Position numbers and translations under genes: made by a program | DNA from: Bacteroidales bacterium | GTDB taxonomy: Bacteria; Bacteroidota; Bacteroidia; Bacteroidales; WCHB1-69 | Length of the DNA: 64,000 nucleotides | Assembly (NCBI GenBank): GCA_016285085.1 | Contig: JAEEQA010000005.1 | Coordinates: 1 to 64,000 of the forward strand | Reading direction: 5' to 3' | Shown: positions 22,145 to 32,451 of the stretch, piece after piece | Position numbering within the stretch: position 1 is the first letter of the stretch | How the letters are laid out: each line of letters opens with the position of its first letter | The notes under the pieces: model-generated | Databases searched by the model: none | Told to the model about the DNA's origin: nothing | The model's input: only the letters and a program-made list of their open reading frames with translations

Positions 22145-22834
22145 ATGAAAAAGTTATTATTAATCCTCGTGTGCGCCACTCTTGCAAGCTGCGGCCACAC
22201 CTCAAAAGCACAAAACGAAATGAAAGAGATGACCGACGACCAGAAAATGAGCTACGCCCTCGGCGTGAACAGCGGCGACCAGTTCCGTAACCTTGGCCTG
22301 AACATTGACGTTGACATGTTCCTCAAGGGTATCAAAGACGGCATTGCCAACAGCAACCAATTCTCCCAGGAAGAGATGCAGGCTGCTTTCGAATACCTCG
22401 AAAAACAGGCCCGCGCCAACCAGAACAAGGCCATGAACGATGAAAAAGCCGCCGGTGCCGCCTTCCTCGCCAAGAACAAAAACGAAGCTGGCGTGAAGGA
22501 AACCGAATCCGGCCTCCAGTACAAAGTGATTACGGAAGGCAAGGGCAAGAAACCCCTCGCCACCGACAAGGTGAAAGTCCACTACAAAGGCACCCTCCTC
22601 GACGGCACCGTCTTCGACTCCTCCTACGACCGCGGCGAACCCATCACCTTCCCGCTCAACGGCGTGATCAAGGGCTGGACCGAAGGCCTCCAGCTGATGA
22701 GCGAAGGCTCCAAGTACATCCTTTACATCCCCTCCGACCTCGCTTACGGCGACAGAGGTGCCGGCGCCCAGATCAAACCCGGTGCTACCCTCATTTTTGA
22801 AGTTGAATTATTAGAAGTCAATCCTGCCAACTAA
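22145..22834 (+). CDS. FKBP-type peptidyl-prolyl isomerase (Mip/FkpA-like) lipoprotein
   Basis: LASCG lipobox; [62 protein letters not shown]. Confidence 0.93.
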   Translation: MKKLLLILVCATLASCGHTSKAQNEMKEMTDDQKMSYALGVNSGDQFRNLGLNIDVDMFLKGIKDGIANSNQFSQEEMQAAFEYLEKQARANQNKAMNDEKAAGAAFLAKNKNEAGVKETESGLQYKVITEGKGKKPLATDKVKVHYKGTLLDGTVFDSSYDRGEPITFPLNGVIKGWTEGLQLMSEGSKYILYIPSDLAYGDRGAGAQIKPGATLIFEVELLEVNPAN

Positions 22835-22836
22835 CT

Positions 22837-23718
22837 GTGAAAAAACTACTTATTACCCTTATATCCATTCTGCTGCTGGTGTCGTGCCAGCAGCAGAATT
22901 CGTCTGTGGCCGACCACAACTTCTACACCGGCACGGACGCCTACGACCGCACCGTCGTCCTGAAGGAGGAGCCACAGCGCATCATCTCCCTCTCGTCATC
23001 CATCACCGAAATCACCTTCCTGCTCAATGCGGGCGACAAGCTGGTCGGCGTGTCCGACTTCTGCGAATACCCGCCGGAAGTGGAAAAAATTCCAAAGGTC
23101 GGCAAGTTGCTGAACATCAATGTGGAGACCCTGCTGGCACTGAATCCCGACCTTGTCCTCATCACCTCGCATGTCACCAAGGAGGATGTGGCCAAAATCG
23201 AAAATGCCGGCATCCCCGTCTTCTCTGTGAAAGCGGAAGACAACATTGAGGGCCTTTTCTACACCATCGACAAGATGGGTGAGATTCTGAACCGGCAAAA
23301 GGAGGCAACCGCACTCGCCACCGACTACCGGCACAAGATTGACTCGCTGCAGCAGCACAGGCCGGAAGCCACCAAAAGCGTCTATTACGTCGTCGGCTTC
23401 GGCAAAACCGGCGACTTCACCGCGCCGGGCAACAGCTACATCCACGACATCATCACGCTGGCGGGCGGCCGCAACATCGGCGAAGACCTCACCACGTGGA
23501 GCGTCAACCGCGAACACCTCTTCGAGCAGGATCCCGACCTCATCTTCATCCGCGAAGAGGATCTGGAAACCTTCTGCCAGACCTATCCCTACACCCTCCT
23601 CACCGCCGTGAAGGAGCACCGCGTCTATCCCATCAATTCCGGCTGGATCGACACACCCTCGCCGCGCAACATGTTGGCAATCGATTATATCAATCAGGTC
23701 ATAGGGGATAGGGAATAG
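22837..23718 (+). CDS. BtuF-like ABC transporter substrate-binding lipoprotein (GTG start)
   Basis: LLLVSCQQ lipobox; PQRIISLSSSITEITFLLNAGDKLVGVSDFC; ALNPDLVLITS. Confidence 0.9.
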   Translation: MKKLLITLISILLLVSCQQQNSSVADHNFYTGTDAYDRTVVLKEEPQRIISLSSSITEITFLLNAGDKLVGVSDFCEYPPEVEKIPKVGKLLNINVETLLALNPDLVLITSHVTKEDVAKIENAGIPVFSVKAEDNIEGLFYTIDKMGEILNRQKEATALATDYRHKIDSLQQHRPEATKSVYYVVGFGKTGDFTAPGNSYIHDIITLAGGRNIGEDLTTWSVNREHLFEQDPDLIFIREEDLETFCQTYPYTLLTAVKEHRVYPINSGWIDTPSPRNMLAIDYINQVIGDRE

Positions 23719-23724
23719 GGTATA

Positions 23725-23751
23725 GTAGAGACGTGGTGTACCGCGTCTCTA
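23725..23751. repeat. Family-3 palindrome, copy 2, with a partial tandem right half to about 23767
   Basis: GTAGAGACG-T-GGT-GT-ACC-G-CGTCTCTA, directly after TAGGGGATAGGGAATAGGG; then GGTGTACCGCGTCTC repeats. Confidence 0.75.
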
Positions 23752-23845
23752 TTGGTGTACCGCGTCTCCATCAATATATCGTGTCCCCATGTTCGGTTGT
23801 TTTTTGTAAAAGGTATGAGGTAGAATGTATGAAGGGTGAACGTAA

Positions 23846-23892
23846 ATTCCCCTTCTATGTAGAAGGGGTGGCCGCAGGCCGGGGTAGTAGAA
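23846..23892 (+). repeat. Family-1 double-hairpin element, copy B
   Basis: ATTCCCCTTCTATGTAGAAGGGG-T-GGCC-GCA-GGCC-GGGGTAGTAGAA. Confidence 0.85.
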
Positions 23893-23909
23893 ATTGTAAA
23901 TCGACAACA

Positions 23910-25040
23910 ATGAAATTCCGATGGTTTTTATGGTTGATATTGTTTCCCGTGGCGTTATGTCACGGGCAGGCGAACCTGTACCTGGAGCCGGCGTACCGCA
24001 TGGGGCGGGTGATTCCCAACGCCTCCAACACCAGCTTCCTGTCGCATGTCTCCACCTACGGGGCGGAGCTTCGGCTGGGGCATCAGACCACCGGAAAGCA
24101 TGACTGGGAACGGCTTTTCAACTATCCTGAGTACGGATTGTGTCTCCGCTACGCCCACTTCGACACGATGATGTTTTCGGAAACCGCCGCCCTGTTCGCC
24201 TACTACAACGGCACCATTTGGCGCAACCACCGCTGGACGTTCCACTACCAGTTCGGGGTCGGCGTCTCCTATTGGTCGAACCCGTACAACGAGGTGACGA
24301 ATCCGGGGAACCGCTTCATCGGCTCGCACCTCAACGCCCACATCGACCTGGCCGTCGGCATCGACTGCCGCATCGCGCCGCAGGTGGACCTCACCCTCCG
24401 CGCCAATTTCTCCCATTCGTCGAACGCGGCGATAAAACTTCCCAACATGGGCATCAACCCGCTGTCGGGTGCGGTGGGGGTGAAGTGCTACCTCCACAAG
24501 CAGGACACCCTGGGCTTTTCGTGGCGGCACCGCGATACCAGCTTTGTGAAAAAGAACAGTTTTTACGTGATGGTGAGTGCCGGCACGCGGCAGTCGAAGA
24601 AGGACGCGGCGGTGAAAAACGGTGCGGCGGGCCCCTACTACCTTGGCACATCGCTGCAGATCGGCTACATGCGGCAGCCGCACCCGAAGTTCCGGTATGG
24701 CGGCGGCCTCGACATCAACTACAGCGGTGAACTGGCACGTCACCTGCCGGAGGAGCAGCGGCGCACGGGCAAGTACTTCAACGAGGCCGCCTTCGTCGCC
24801 TTCGAGGTGCTGTACGGGCGGGTGGCGCTGCACCTGAGCGGAGCGGTCTATCTCCACCGCGCCTTCGATTACTACACCCCGTTTTACGAGCGGGCGGGAC
24901 TGCGTGTCCTGTTGGGTAAGAACCGCAACCATTTCGTGGGGGCATCCGTCAAGGCGCACGCCGGCTCCGTCGACTACCTCGAATGGAGCTACGGCTGCCA
25001 CTTCGTCACCTTCGGCGACAAATCCGCACGCAAACGGTGA
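23910..25040 (+). CDS. Acyloxyacyl hydrolase / PagL-like outer-membrane protein
   Basis: Signal peptide; GVGVSYWSNPYNEVTNPGNRFIGSHLNAHIDLAVGIDCRIAPQVDLTLRANFSHSSNAAIKLPNMGINPLSGAVGVKC. Confidence 0.75.
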   Translation: MKFRWFLWLILFPVALCHGQANLYLEPAYRMGRVIPNASNTSFLSHVSTYGAELRLGHQTTGKHDWERLFNYPEYGLCLRYAHFDTMMFSETAALFAYYNGTIWRNHRWTFHYQFGVGVSYWSNPYNEVTNPGNRFIGSHLNAHIDLAVGIDCRIAPQVDLTLRANFSHSSNAAIKLPNMGINPLSGAVGVKCYLHKQDTLGFSWRHRDTSFVKKNSFYVMVSAGTRQSKKDAAVKNGAAGPYYLGTSLQIGYMRQPHPKFRYGGGLDINYSGELARHLPEEQRRTGKYFNEAAFVAFEVLYGRVALHLSGAVYLHRAFDYYTPFYERAGLRVLLGKNRNHFVGASVKAHAGSVDYLEWSYGCHFVTFGDKSARKR

Positions 25041-25108
25041 CACAAGTTTCCATAATTTTCTGTTTGTAAAATTTGTTTCTTCCATTGTCGGAAAAGAAAT
25101 AATTGCCG

Positions 25109-25116
25109 TACCTTTG
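25109..25116 (+). promoter_or_regulatory. -7 element TACCTTTG
   Basis: TACCTTTGCGACC 30 nt upstream of the ATG at 25146. Confidence 0.6.
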
Positions 25117-25145
25117 CGACCTTGAATTTCTAAATATAATATTGT

Positions 25146-25691
25146 ATGGAAGAAAGAGATTTTCGCATCGGCACCCGCATCGACCACGAGAAATATGGGG
25201 AAGGCATCATCAGTGAGAATGGCAATTTGACGTACAAGGCCGTTTTCGTGCGCGGCGGCGAGATGGAATTTTCCAAGATGAACGCCGCCTTCACCGTCGT
25301 AACACCCAATGAGGACGGGGATGACGACCAACGACCGAAGCTGGACGTGAAGGAGTTCGAACGCACCCTCACCTTCATCCTCGGCAAGTACAACGCCATC
25401 GAAAACCGCGTGGCACTCGGCAAGAAATGGGAGGGCGGCACCATGGTGCTGCAGCCTGCAAACCCCGAACTCAAACCCAAGGAGATTCCTATCGAGACCT
25501 TTTTCCACAAGATCGTGATGATGCGCGACCGGCTCCGCGTCCTCGAGCAGAACATCAACAGCAGCGACTCGCTCACCGACGAGGAGAAAGTGAACCTTCA
25601 GCAGTACATCACCCGCATCTACGGCTCCATGACCTCCTTCAACATCCTCTTCGACGACAAAAACGACTATTTCGTGGGGAGCAAGATGTAA
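25146..25691 (+). CDS. Conserved hypothetical protein
   Basis: Intact ORF with promoter; GTRIDHEKYGEGIISENGNLTYKAVFVRGGEMEF. Confidence 0.8.
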   Translation: MEERDFRIGTRIDHEKYGEGIISENGNLTYKAVFVRGGEMEFSKMNAAFTVVTPNEDGDDDQRPKLDVKEFERTLTFILGKYNAIENRVALGKKWEGGTMVLQPANPELKPKEIPIETFFHKIVMMRDRLRVLEQNINSSDSLTDEEKVNLQQYITRIYGSMTSFNILFDDKNDYFVGSKM

Positions 25692-25713
25692 GCCCCGAAA
25701 AATAAAAAAGTGG

Positions 25714-25721
25714 TACCTTTG
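25714..25721 (+). promoter_or_regulatory. -7 element TACCTTTG
   Basis: TACCTTTGCAGCCC 17 nt upstream of the ATG at 25738. Confidence 0.6.
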
Positions 25722-25737
25722 CAGCCCATTTTTTAAG

Positions 25738-27753
25738 ATGAGTTTTCTGAAAAAAACATTCCTGTTTATGACTGCCCTTCTGCTTTTCGCCGCCTGTTCA
25801 CAGAAGCGCGGCGAACGTCCCGAGGATTTTGCCAACGACACCTTCGAGTTCGTGGTGGACCGCTTTGCCGACATCGAAATCATGCGCTACCGCGTGGACG
25901 GCTGGGAAGACCTCTCCCTTCAGCAGAAAGAGCTGATCTACTATCTTTCCGAAGCCGCGCGCGCCGGACGGGACATCATCTTTGACCAGAATTGCAAATA
26001 CAACTTGCAGATTCGCAGTGCTTTGGATACCATTGTGGCACAATACGACGGGGACAAAAACTGCGACAACTGGCAGAAATTCATCGTGTATGCCAAACGT
26101 TTCTGGTTCTCCAACGGAATGCACCACCACTACTCCAACGAGAAGTTTTTCCCGAAGTGCCCGAAAGAGTATTTCGGCAAGCTGATGGACAGCACGATGC
26201 ACCTTGACAAAGCCGCCCGCACCCAACTTCTGGACATCATCTACAATCCGAAGGTCGCGCCCACCCGCCTCTCGCAGGACACCCGGAAGGACCTCGTCAC
26301 CGCCTCCGCCGTCAACTTCTACGACGGCGTCACCCAGAAGGAGGTCGAAAGGTACTATGCCGACCTGAAAGCCGCCGACACCGGCGCGGATCCGGAACGC
26401 CCCGTCGCCTACGGCCTCAACACCAAGGTGGTGAAACAGGACGGAAAAGTGACGGAAGTGCCCGTTAACGTACTTTACGAAAAGCAGATACAACGCATCA
26501 TCCACTGGCTGAAAAAAGCCGCGGAGGTGGCTGAAAACGACAAGCAGAAAGCCCACATCCTGAAACTGGTCGAGTTCTACCAAACCGGCAGTTTGAAAAC
26601 GTGGGACGACTACAACATCCTATGGGCGGAAGACACGCAGTCGGAGGTGGACTATGTGAACGGCTTCATCGAAGTCTATACCGACCCCCTCGGACAGAAG
26701 GCGACGTGGGAGGGACTGGCCAACTTCAAGGACCAGGTCAGCTCCGAAAGGTCCGCCATCATCAGCCAGAACGCCCAGTGGTTTGAGGATAATTCCCCCA
26801 TTGACGATATGTTCAAGAAGAAATCGGTGAAGGGTGTGGAGGCGAAGGCCATCGTGGTGGCGCAGCTCGGCGGCGACTGCTACCCCGCCACCCCCATCGG
26901 CATCAACCTGCCCAATTCCAACTGGATTCGGAAAGAACACGGCTCCAAGTCGGTGACAATCGAGAACCTGATGTACGCCTACCACAAGGCGGGCATGAAG
27001 AACGGCGTGATGCAGGAGTTCTACTACTCGGAAGAGGAGATCAAGCGGGCCGAAAAGTACGGCTACCAGACTGATAAGCTGCAAGTCGATCTCCACGAGT
27101 GCCTTGGACACGGCTCCGGCCAGATGCTGTACGGCATCGACGAGGGCGAGCTGAAAAACTACCACTCCGTCATCGAGGAGGCCAGAGCCGACCTCTTCTC
27201 ACTCTACTATATCGGCGACCCGAAGATGGTGGAACTGGGACTGCTGCCCGACACGGCCGCGTACAAAGCCTGCTACTACAAGTACATCCTCAACGGCCGG
27301 ATGCTGCAAACCAACCGCATAGAGCTGGGCGGCAGCTTCACGGAGGCGCACATGCAGAACCGCGCCCTCATCACCAACTGGTGCCTCGACAACGACTACG
27401 ACGGTGAAATCTTTGAGGTGGAGACGCGGGACGGCAAGACCTTTATCCGCATCAAGGACTATGAGAAACTGCGCAAATTGTTCGGCAAACTGCTGGCAGA
27501 AGTGCAGAAAATCAAGTCCACCGGCAACTACGAGGAGGCGAAGGTACTGGTGGAACAGTACGGCGTGAAAATCGACAAGAAACTCCACAAGGAGGTCAAA
27601 AGCCGTTACGAGAAACTTGACGTGGCACCCTATGGCGGCTTCCTCAACCCCGAGTTCATCATTGAAAAAGACGGAGAAAACATTAAAGACATAAAACTTT
27701 CGTACCCAACGGATTATATCAAACAAATGTTACAATACGACCAAATGAATTAA
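25738..27753 (+). CDS. Dipeptidyl-peptidase III-like M49 metallopeptidase lipoprotein
   Basis: LLFAACS lipobox; HECLGHGSGQ (HExxxH-type) and EEARADLFSLYY zinc motifs. Confidence 0.9.
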   Translation: MSFLKKTFLFMTALLLFAACSQKRGERPEDFANDTFEFVVDRFADIEIMRYRVDGWEDLSLQQKELIYYLSEAARAGRDIIFDQNCKYNLQIRSALDTIVAQYDGDKNCDNWQKFIVYAKRFWFSNGMHHHYSNEKFFPKCPKEYFGKLMDSTMHLDKAARTQLLDIIYNPKVAPTRLSQDTRKDLVTASAVNFYDGVTQKEVERYYADLKAADTGADPERPVAYGLNTKVVKQDGKVTEVPVNVLYEKQIQRIIHWLKKAAEVAENDKQKAHILKLVEFYQTGSLKTWDDYNILWAEDTQSEVDYVNGFIEVYTDPLGQKATWEGLANFKDQVSSERSAIISQNAQWFEDNSPIDDMFKKKSVKGVEAKAIVVAQLGGDCYPATPIGINLPNSNWIRKEHGSKSVTIENLMYAYHKAGMKNGVMQEFYYSEEEIKRAEKYGYQTDKLQVDLHECLGHGSGQMLYGIDEGELKNYHSVIEEARADLFSLYYIGDPKMVELGLLPDTAAYKACYYKYILNGRMLQTNRIELGGSFTEAHMQNRALITNWCLDNDYDGEIFEVETRDGKTFIRIKDYEKLRKLFGKLLAEVQKIKSTGNYEEAKVLVEQYGVKIDKKLHKEVKSRYEKLDVAPYGGFLNPEFIIEKDGENIKDIKLSYPTDYIKQMLQYDQMN

Positions 27754-27776
27754 AAATTAAAAGCTAAAAGTTAAAA

Positions 27777-27866
27777 ATGCGAGCGTAGCGAGCAAAATAA
27801 AAAAATGCAGGCGCAAGCCTGCCAAATGCGAACGCAGTGAGCAAAATGGTGAGCGCAAGCGAACCC
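27777..27866 (+). repeat. Family-2 minihairpin cluster 2 (4 units)
   Basis: ATGCGAGC-GTA-GCGAGC; ATGCAGGC-GCAA-GCCTGC; ATGCGAAC-GCA-GTGAGC; ATGGTGAGC-GCAA-GCGAACCC. Confidence 0.8.
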
Positions 27867-27918
27867 AAATCTATAAATCTAAAATTTTTTAAATTCAAAT
27901 TCTAAACCAAAACCAGTT

Positions 27919-28392
27919 ATGATTCAAAGAGTTCAATCCCTGTTATTGTTGGTAGCCGCGGCGGTGGCGATTGCCGTTCTTTTTATTCCCATTGGAAACA
28001 TCATTGATGCGACCGGATTTTCACTTTACCAATACGATGCCTTTTCATTGAAAAAAGAGGGAGTCGGAGTAATGAGCACGCTATACATTGCCCTTTTGTG
28101 GGGCGTTTCCGCCATCCTTTCGTTGGTAACCATCTTCATGTTCAAAAACCGTGCGCTACAGGTTCGGCTGAACGGGATCAACATGCTGGTGATGCTGGCA
28201 GCGCTGGTCACGATGCTGTACATCTATCCGAACTTTGTTTTTGAAAAAAGACAGTTTGTTACCAGCTCCGCAGTTCTTAACTTCAACCGTCTCATCCTCA
28301 TCTCTTTGGTGCCGGCGGTATCGCTTTATTTGGCCAATATGTTCATCAAGAAGGACGAAAAGAAGGTGCGTGCCGCCGACCGTCTCCGCTAA
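27919..28392 (+). CDS. DUF4293-like membrane protein
   Basis: MIQRVQSLLLLVAAAVAIAVLFIPIG, four TM segments. Confidence 0.85.
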   Translation: MIQRVQSLLLLVAAAVAIAVLFIPIGNIIDATGFSLYQYDAFSLKKEGVGVMSTLYIALLWGVSAILSLVTIFMFKNRALQVRLNGINMLVMLAALVTMLYIYPNFVFEKRQFVTSSAVLNFNRLILISLVPAVSLYLANMFIKKDEKKVRAADRLR

Positions 28393-28419
28393 CTTGCAAG
28401 GGTAATCTTTTTATAAAAA

Positions 28420-29223
28420 ATGATAGACTTTATACATTTCGGGATTGCGGATATCGTTGACATACTGTTGTTTGCGATAATCTTATACCAGTTGTACCGC
28501 TTGTTGAAAGGCACGGCGGCATTGCGCATCGTCTGGACCATCTTCATCGTGTTCCTGTTGTGGAAGTTGGCGGGTGCGGCGCACTTGCGGCTTATCACGG
28601 CGATTATGGGGCAGGTCATCAGTGTGGGTGTCATCGCGCTGATTGTCGTGTTCCAGCCGGAAATCCGCAAGTTCCTCCTGATGATCGGCAACACGCACAT
28701 TGTGCGGCTTTTCAGCGGCCGTTTCAGGAAGAATGTGACGACCACCGCCTTTAAGAACGAAATCAACACGGTGGTGCGTGCATGCCGCCGTATGTCGGAC
28801 TCGAAGACAGGCGCCCTCATTGTTTTTGAAAAAGACACCCCGTTGGACGAGATCATCGCCACGGGCGACAAGATTGACGCGGCCATCTCCCGCGAGCTGA
28901 TTGAGAACATCTTTTTCAAAAACAGTCCATTGCACGATGGCGCCCTGATTATCCGCAACCACCGTCTGATGGCGGCGCGGTGCATCCTGCCCGTCTCCGA
29001 CCGTGAGGATATCTCGCCCGACCTCGGTCTGCGCCACCGTTCCGCCATCGGTGTCACCGTCCTCTGCGACGCCATTGCCGTGGTGGTTTCGGAACAAACC
29101 GGCAGTATCTCGTTGTGCCAGGGCGGCAACATCACCCACAACATATCCCCCGTTGTCCTCGAGAAGATGCTGAACGACATCTTCGTCTCGGAGGAGAAGG
29201 GTGAGGATAAAAAACAGAGTTAG
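28420..29223 (+). CDS. cdaA: Diadenylate cyclase CdaA
   Basis: Three TMs; DISADD-type block NSPLHDGALIIRNHRLMAARCILPVSDRED and RHRSAIGVT. Confidence 0.95.
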   Translation: MIDFIHFGIADIVDILLFAIILYQLYRLLKGTAALRIVWTIFIVFLLWKLAGAAHLRLITAIMGQVISVGVIALIVVFQPEIRKFLLMIGNTHIVRLFSGRFRKNVTTTAFKNEINTVVRACRRMSDSKTGALIVFEKDTPLDEIIATGDKIDAAISRELIENIFFKNSPLHDGALIIRNHRLMAARCILPVSDREDISPDLGLRHRSAIGVTVLCDAIAVVVSEQTGSISLCQGGNITHNISPVVLEKMLNDIFVSEEKGEDKKQS

Positions 29224-29225
29224 TT

Positions 29226-29567
29226 ATGCAAATCATAGAGAAAATAACAAAAGAGGAATTGAGGAAAATTGCCGACCGCACTTTCGGTGATATGGTTAAA
29301 GCCGTGGTTGACATAGCTAAAAAAACCGTAATGATTGATGCCGAACTCCATGCGGATATTGAGCAAACCATGTTGGAAAACGGCTCAAATCAGGAAGATT
29401 TGTGGGGAATAAATATCTATCCTGACGGATTTGATGACAATGGCGTTGTTGAATTTGATTCTTTGATCAATATTCGTCCCTGGCAAAATAACCGGAGCCG
29501 ATATGTGAATGATGAAAATATTCGCAAGCAGATTGTTGAAATAGTGGAAAATAAAATCACAGAATAA
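29226..29567 (+). CDS. DUF5674-like protein
   Basis: MQIIEKITKEELRKIADRTFGDMVKAVVDIAKKTVMIDAELHADIEQTMLENGSNQEDLWGINIYPD. Confidence 0.75.
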   Translation: MQIIEKITKEELRKIADRTFGDMVKAVVDIAKKTVMIDAELHADIEQTMLENGSNQEDLWGINIYPDGFDDNGVVEFDSLINIRPWQNNRSRYVNDENIRKQIVEIVENKITE

Positions 29568-29896
29568 TGTTGCATCAAAGTTTGGCAGCCGGGCGTTGGG
29601 CGGACATGAGCTTCCTGAACCAGATGGGAAACATCGGGAGTGAGGTTTCCCGTACACTTAACTGGAAGAAAAAAGGAAATGAGGAACGCTCAAATTCCGC
29701 TTTTGAAAGGACTTTGGAACTAATGGATTTAACCATCCAAAACCACAAAGAATATGCTGTCTTGCGGGAGTTGTGCAGAATGAGGGACTGCTTTTGTGAA
29801 TCCTATTTGAACAACGACATTGACGACCTTGAAAAAATAAACAAGTACTTTTTCTTTTTTGGACTTGCTTATTCAATGCAAAACAGAAATAAATGA
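29567..29896 (+). CDS. Small helical protein coupled to DUF5674 protein
   Basis: TAATG overlap with the upstream [43 protein letters not shown]. Confidence 0.75.
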   Translation: MLHQSLAAGRWADMSFLNQMGNIGSEVSRTLNWKKKGNEERSNSAFERTLELMDLTIQNHKEYAVLRELCRMRDCFCESYLNNDIDDLEKINKYFFFFGLAYSMQNRNK

Positions 29897-30921
29897 ACGA
29901 CAACCTCAATCCATCGAAACAGCGGCTTTCCGCAGCGGAAAAGGAGTTCGAGCGCGCCATCCGGCCGGCGGACTTCCACAACTTCTACGGGCAGGAGCAG
30001 GTGATTGAGAACATCATCGTGTTCGTGCAGGCGGCGAAGGCGCGGAAAGAGGCCCTCGACCATGTGCTGCTGCACGGGCCTCCAGGCCTCGGCAAGACCA
30101 CCCTCTCGCACATCATCGCCAACGAGATGGGCGTGAACGTGCGTGTCACCTCCGGCCCCGTCATCGACAAGCCGGGCGAGCTGGCGGGCCTGCTCACCAA
30201 CCTCGAGCCCAACGACGTCCTCTTCATCGACGAGATCCACCGCCTTTCGCCGGTGGTGGAAGAGTACCTCTACTCCGCCATGGAGGACTACAAAATCGAC
30301 ATCATGATTGAGACGGGTCCGAACGCCCGCAGCGTGCAGATTGCCCTCAACCCGTTCACGCTCGTGGGGGCCACCACCCGCAGCGGTCTGCTCACGGCTC
30401 CACTCCGCTCCCGCTTCGGCATCAACCTGCGCCTCCAGTACTACAATGCCGAAACGCTGGCCAAAATCCTGAAGCGGTCGGCGAGCATCATCAAGATTGA
30501 AATCACCGACGATGCGGCCTACGAGATTGCCCGACGCAGCCGCGGAACCCCGCGTATCGCCAACCTGCTGCTGCGCCGCGTCCGCGACTTCGCCCAAATC
30601 AAGGGCAACGGCACCATCGACTACGCCATCACCCAAATCGCCCTCGCCGCCCTCAATGTGGACAAGGACGGCCTCGACGAGATGGACAACCGCATCCTCG
30701 GCACCATCATCGACAAGTTCAAGGGCGGGCCCGTCGGCCTTACCACCATCGCCACGGCGGTGGGCGAGGATGCCGGCACCGTGGAGGAGGTGTATGAGCC
30801 GTTCCTCATCCAGGAGGGCTACCTGATGCGCACCCTGCGCGGCCGCGAAGTCACCGAACTGGCTTACAAGCACCTTGGGAAAAGCCGCTTCGTCATCAAC
30901 GGACAGACGGAACTTTTCTGA
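29893..30921 (+). CDS. ruvB: Holliday junction DNA helicase RuvB
   Basis: [54 protein letters not shown] overlap with the upstream ORF. Confidence 0.97.
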   Translation: MNDNLNPSKQRLSAAEKEFERAIRPADFHNFYGQEQVIENIIVFVQAAKARKEALDHVLLHGPPGLGKTTLSHIIANEMGVNVRVTSGPVIDKPGELAGLLTNLEPNDVLFIDEIHRLSPVVEEYLYSAMEDYKIDIMIETGPNARSVQIALNPFTLVGATTRSGLLTAPLRSRFGINLRLQYYNAETLAKILKRSASIIKIEITDDAAYEIARRSRGTPRIANLLLRRVRDFAQIKGNGTIDYAITQIALAALNVDKDGLDEMDNRILGTIIDKFKGGPVGLTTIATAVGEDAGTVEEVYEPFLIQEGYLMRTLRGREVTELAYKHLGKSRFVINGQTELF

Positions 30922-30951
30922 TCGGTTCTTTTTATAGAAAATCATAACATT

Positions 30952-31695
30952 ATGATACGAAATGTTTTAGAAATCATCGGCGAATACTTCCTCTTTCTGA
31001 AGAAAGTGTTTACCAAACCGTCAAAAGCTTCCGAGTTCTTCCGGAAACTGGTGGACGAGATGAACGCGATGGGCGTCGGTTCCCTGCTAATTGTCTGCAT
31101 TGTGGCGGTCTGCATGGGCAGTGTCATCACCACGCAGACGGCGTTGCAGATTGAAAGTCCGTGGATTCCGAAATGGACGCTCGGCTTCACGGTGCGCACC
31201 TCGGTGGTAATGGAACTGTGCCCGACCATCATCACGCTGCTTTTGGTCGGTAATCTCGGTTCGCGCATCACCTCTGAAATTGGCAGTATGCGAGTTACGG
31301 AACAAATTGATGCTTTGGAAGTTATGGGCATCAACTCCGCTTCCTACCTCATCCTTCCCAAGATTGTTTCGGCGGTCATCGTCATCCCTATTCTCATCAT
31401 CATCGCCATCTTCTTCGCGCTCATCGGCGGCTACATCACCGTCATCATCACGCACGTGTCATCACCCTACGAGTTCATTGACGGCCTTACCTCCTTCTTC
31501 CGGATGTACGACTTGGTATATGTGCTCACGAAAACAACCATCTTCGCTTTTATACTTTCTTCTGTATCATCATTTTACGGATACAGAATTGAAGGTGGCG
31601 CACTCGAACTTGGTAAAGCCAACGTGAACGGCATCGTCGTTTCGTCGTTCATCATTCTTGTATTGAATTTGGTCATCACTTCCATAATGCTGTAA
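30952..31695 (+). CDS. mlaE: MlaE-family ABC permease
   Basis: NLGSRITSEIGSMRVTEQIDALEVMGINSASYLILPKI. Confidence 0.93.
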   Translation: MIRNVLEIIGEYFLFLKKVFTKPSKASEFFRKLVDEMNAMGVGSLLIVCIVAVCMGSVITTQTALQIESPWIPKWTLGFTVRTSVVMELCPTIITLLLVGNLGSRITSEIGSMRVTEQIDALEVMGINSASYLILPKIVSAVIVIPILIIIAIFFALIGGYITVIITHVSSPYEFIDGLTSFFRMYDLVYVLTKTTIFAFILSSVSSFYGYRIEGGALELGKANVNGIVVSSFIILVLNLVITSIML

Positions 31696-31698
31696 GCC

Positions 31699-32451
31699 AT
31701 GATAGAACTGATCAATGTATCGAAATACTTCGGGGAGCGTCAGGTGCTGAAGAGCATCAACACCTGCTTCGAGGACGGCAAGGTGAACCTCATCATCGGA
31801 CGGTCCGGCTCCGGCAAGACCGTGATGATGAAGAATCTCATCGGCCTTTTGGCTCCGGAGGAGGGCGAAATCCTATATAACGGACGGAATTTTCACCAGT
31901 TCACCGACAAGGAGAAGGAGTCCATCCGTTCCGAAATGGGGATGGTGTTCCAAGGGTCGGCGCTGTTCGACTCCATGACCATCGAGGAGAACGTGATGTT
32001 CCCGCTCACGATGCTCACCTCCCAAAGCTGGAGCGAGAAAATAGACCGGGTGAACTTCTGCCTCAAACGGGTGGATTTGGAAGGCTCCAACCAGCTGTAC
32101 CCCGCCGAGCTGAGTGGTGGTATGAAGAAGCGCGCCGCCATCGCCCGCGCCATCGCCTGCAACCCCAAGTACCTCTTCTGCGACGAGCCCAACTCCGGCC
32201 TCGACCCCAAAACCTCCCTCCTCATCGACGAGCTGATTTTTGAAATCACCCACGAGTTCAACATCACCACCGTGGTCAACACCCACGACATCAACTCCGT
32301 CATCACCATCGGAGAGACGATTTCCTTCATCTACCAGGGCAACCTCGAATGGCGCGGCAGCAAGGACAACGTGCTCACCTCCGACAACGAACGACTCAAC
32401 GACTTCATCTTTGCCCAACCCCTTACCCAACGAATCAGAGATTTAAGCTAA
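31699..32451 (+). CDS. mlaF: MlaF-family ABC transporter ATP-binding protein
   Basis: GRSGSGKTVMMKNLIGLL, LSGGMKKRAAIARAI, CDEPNSGLDP. Confidence 0.95.
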   Translation: MIELINVSKYFGERQVLKSINTCFEDGKVNLIIGRSGSGKTVMMKNLIGLLAPEEGEILYNGRNFHQFTDKEKESIRSEMGMVFQGSALFDSMTIEENVMFPLTMLTSQSWSEKIDRVNFCLKRVDLEGSNQLYPAELSGGMKKRAAIARAIACNPKYLFCDEPNSGLDPKTSLLIDELIFEITHEFNITTVVNTHDINSVITIGETISFIYQGNLEWRGSKDNVLTSDNERLNDFIFAQPLTQRIRDLS

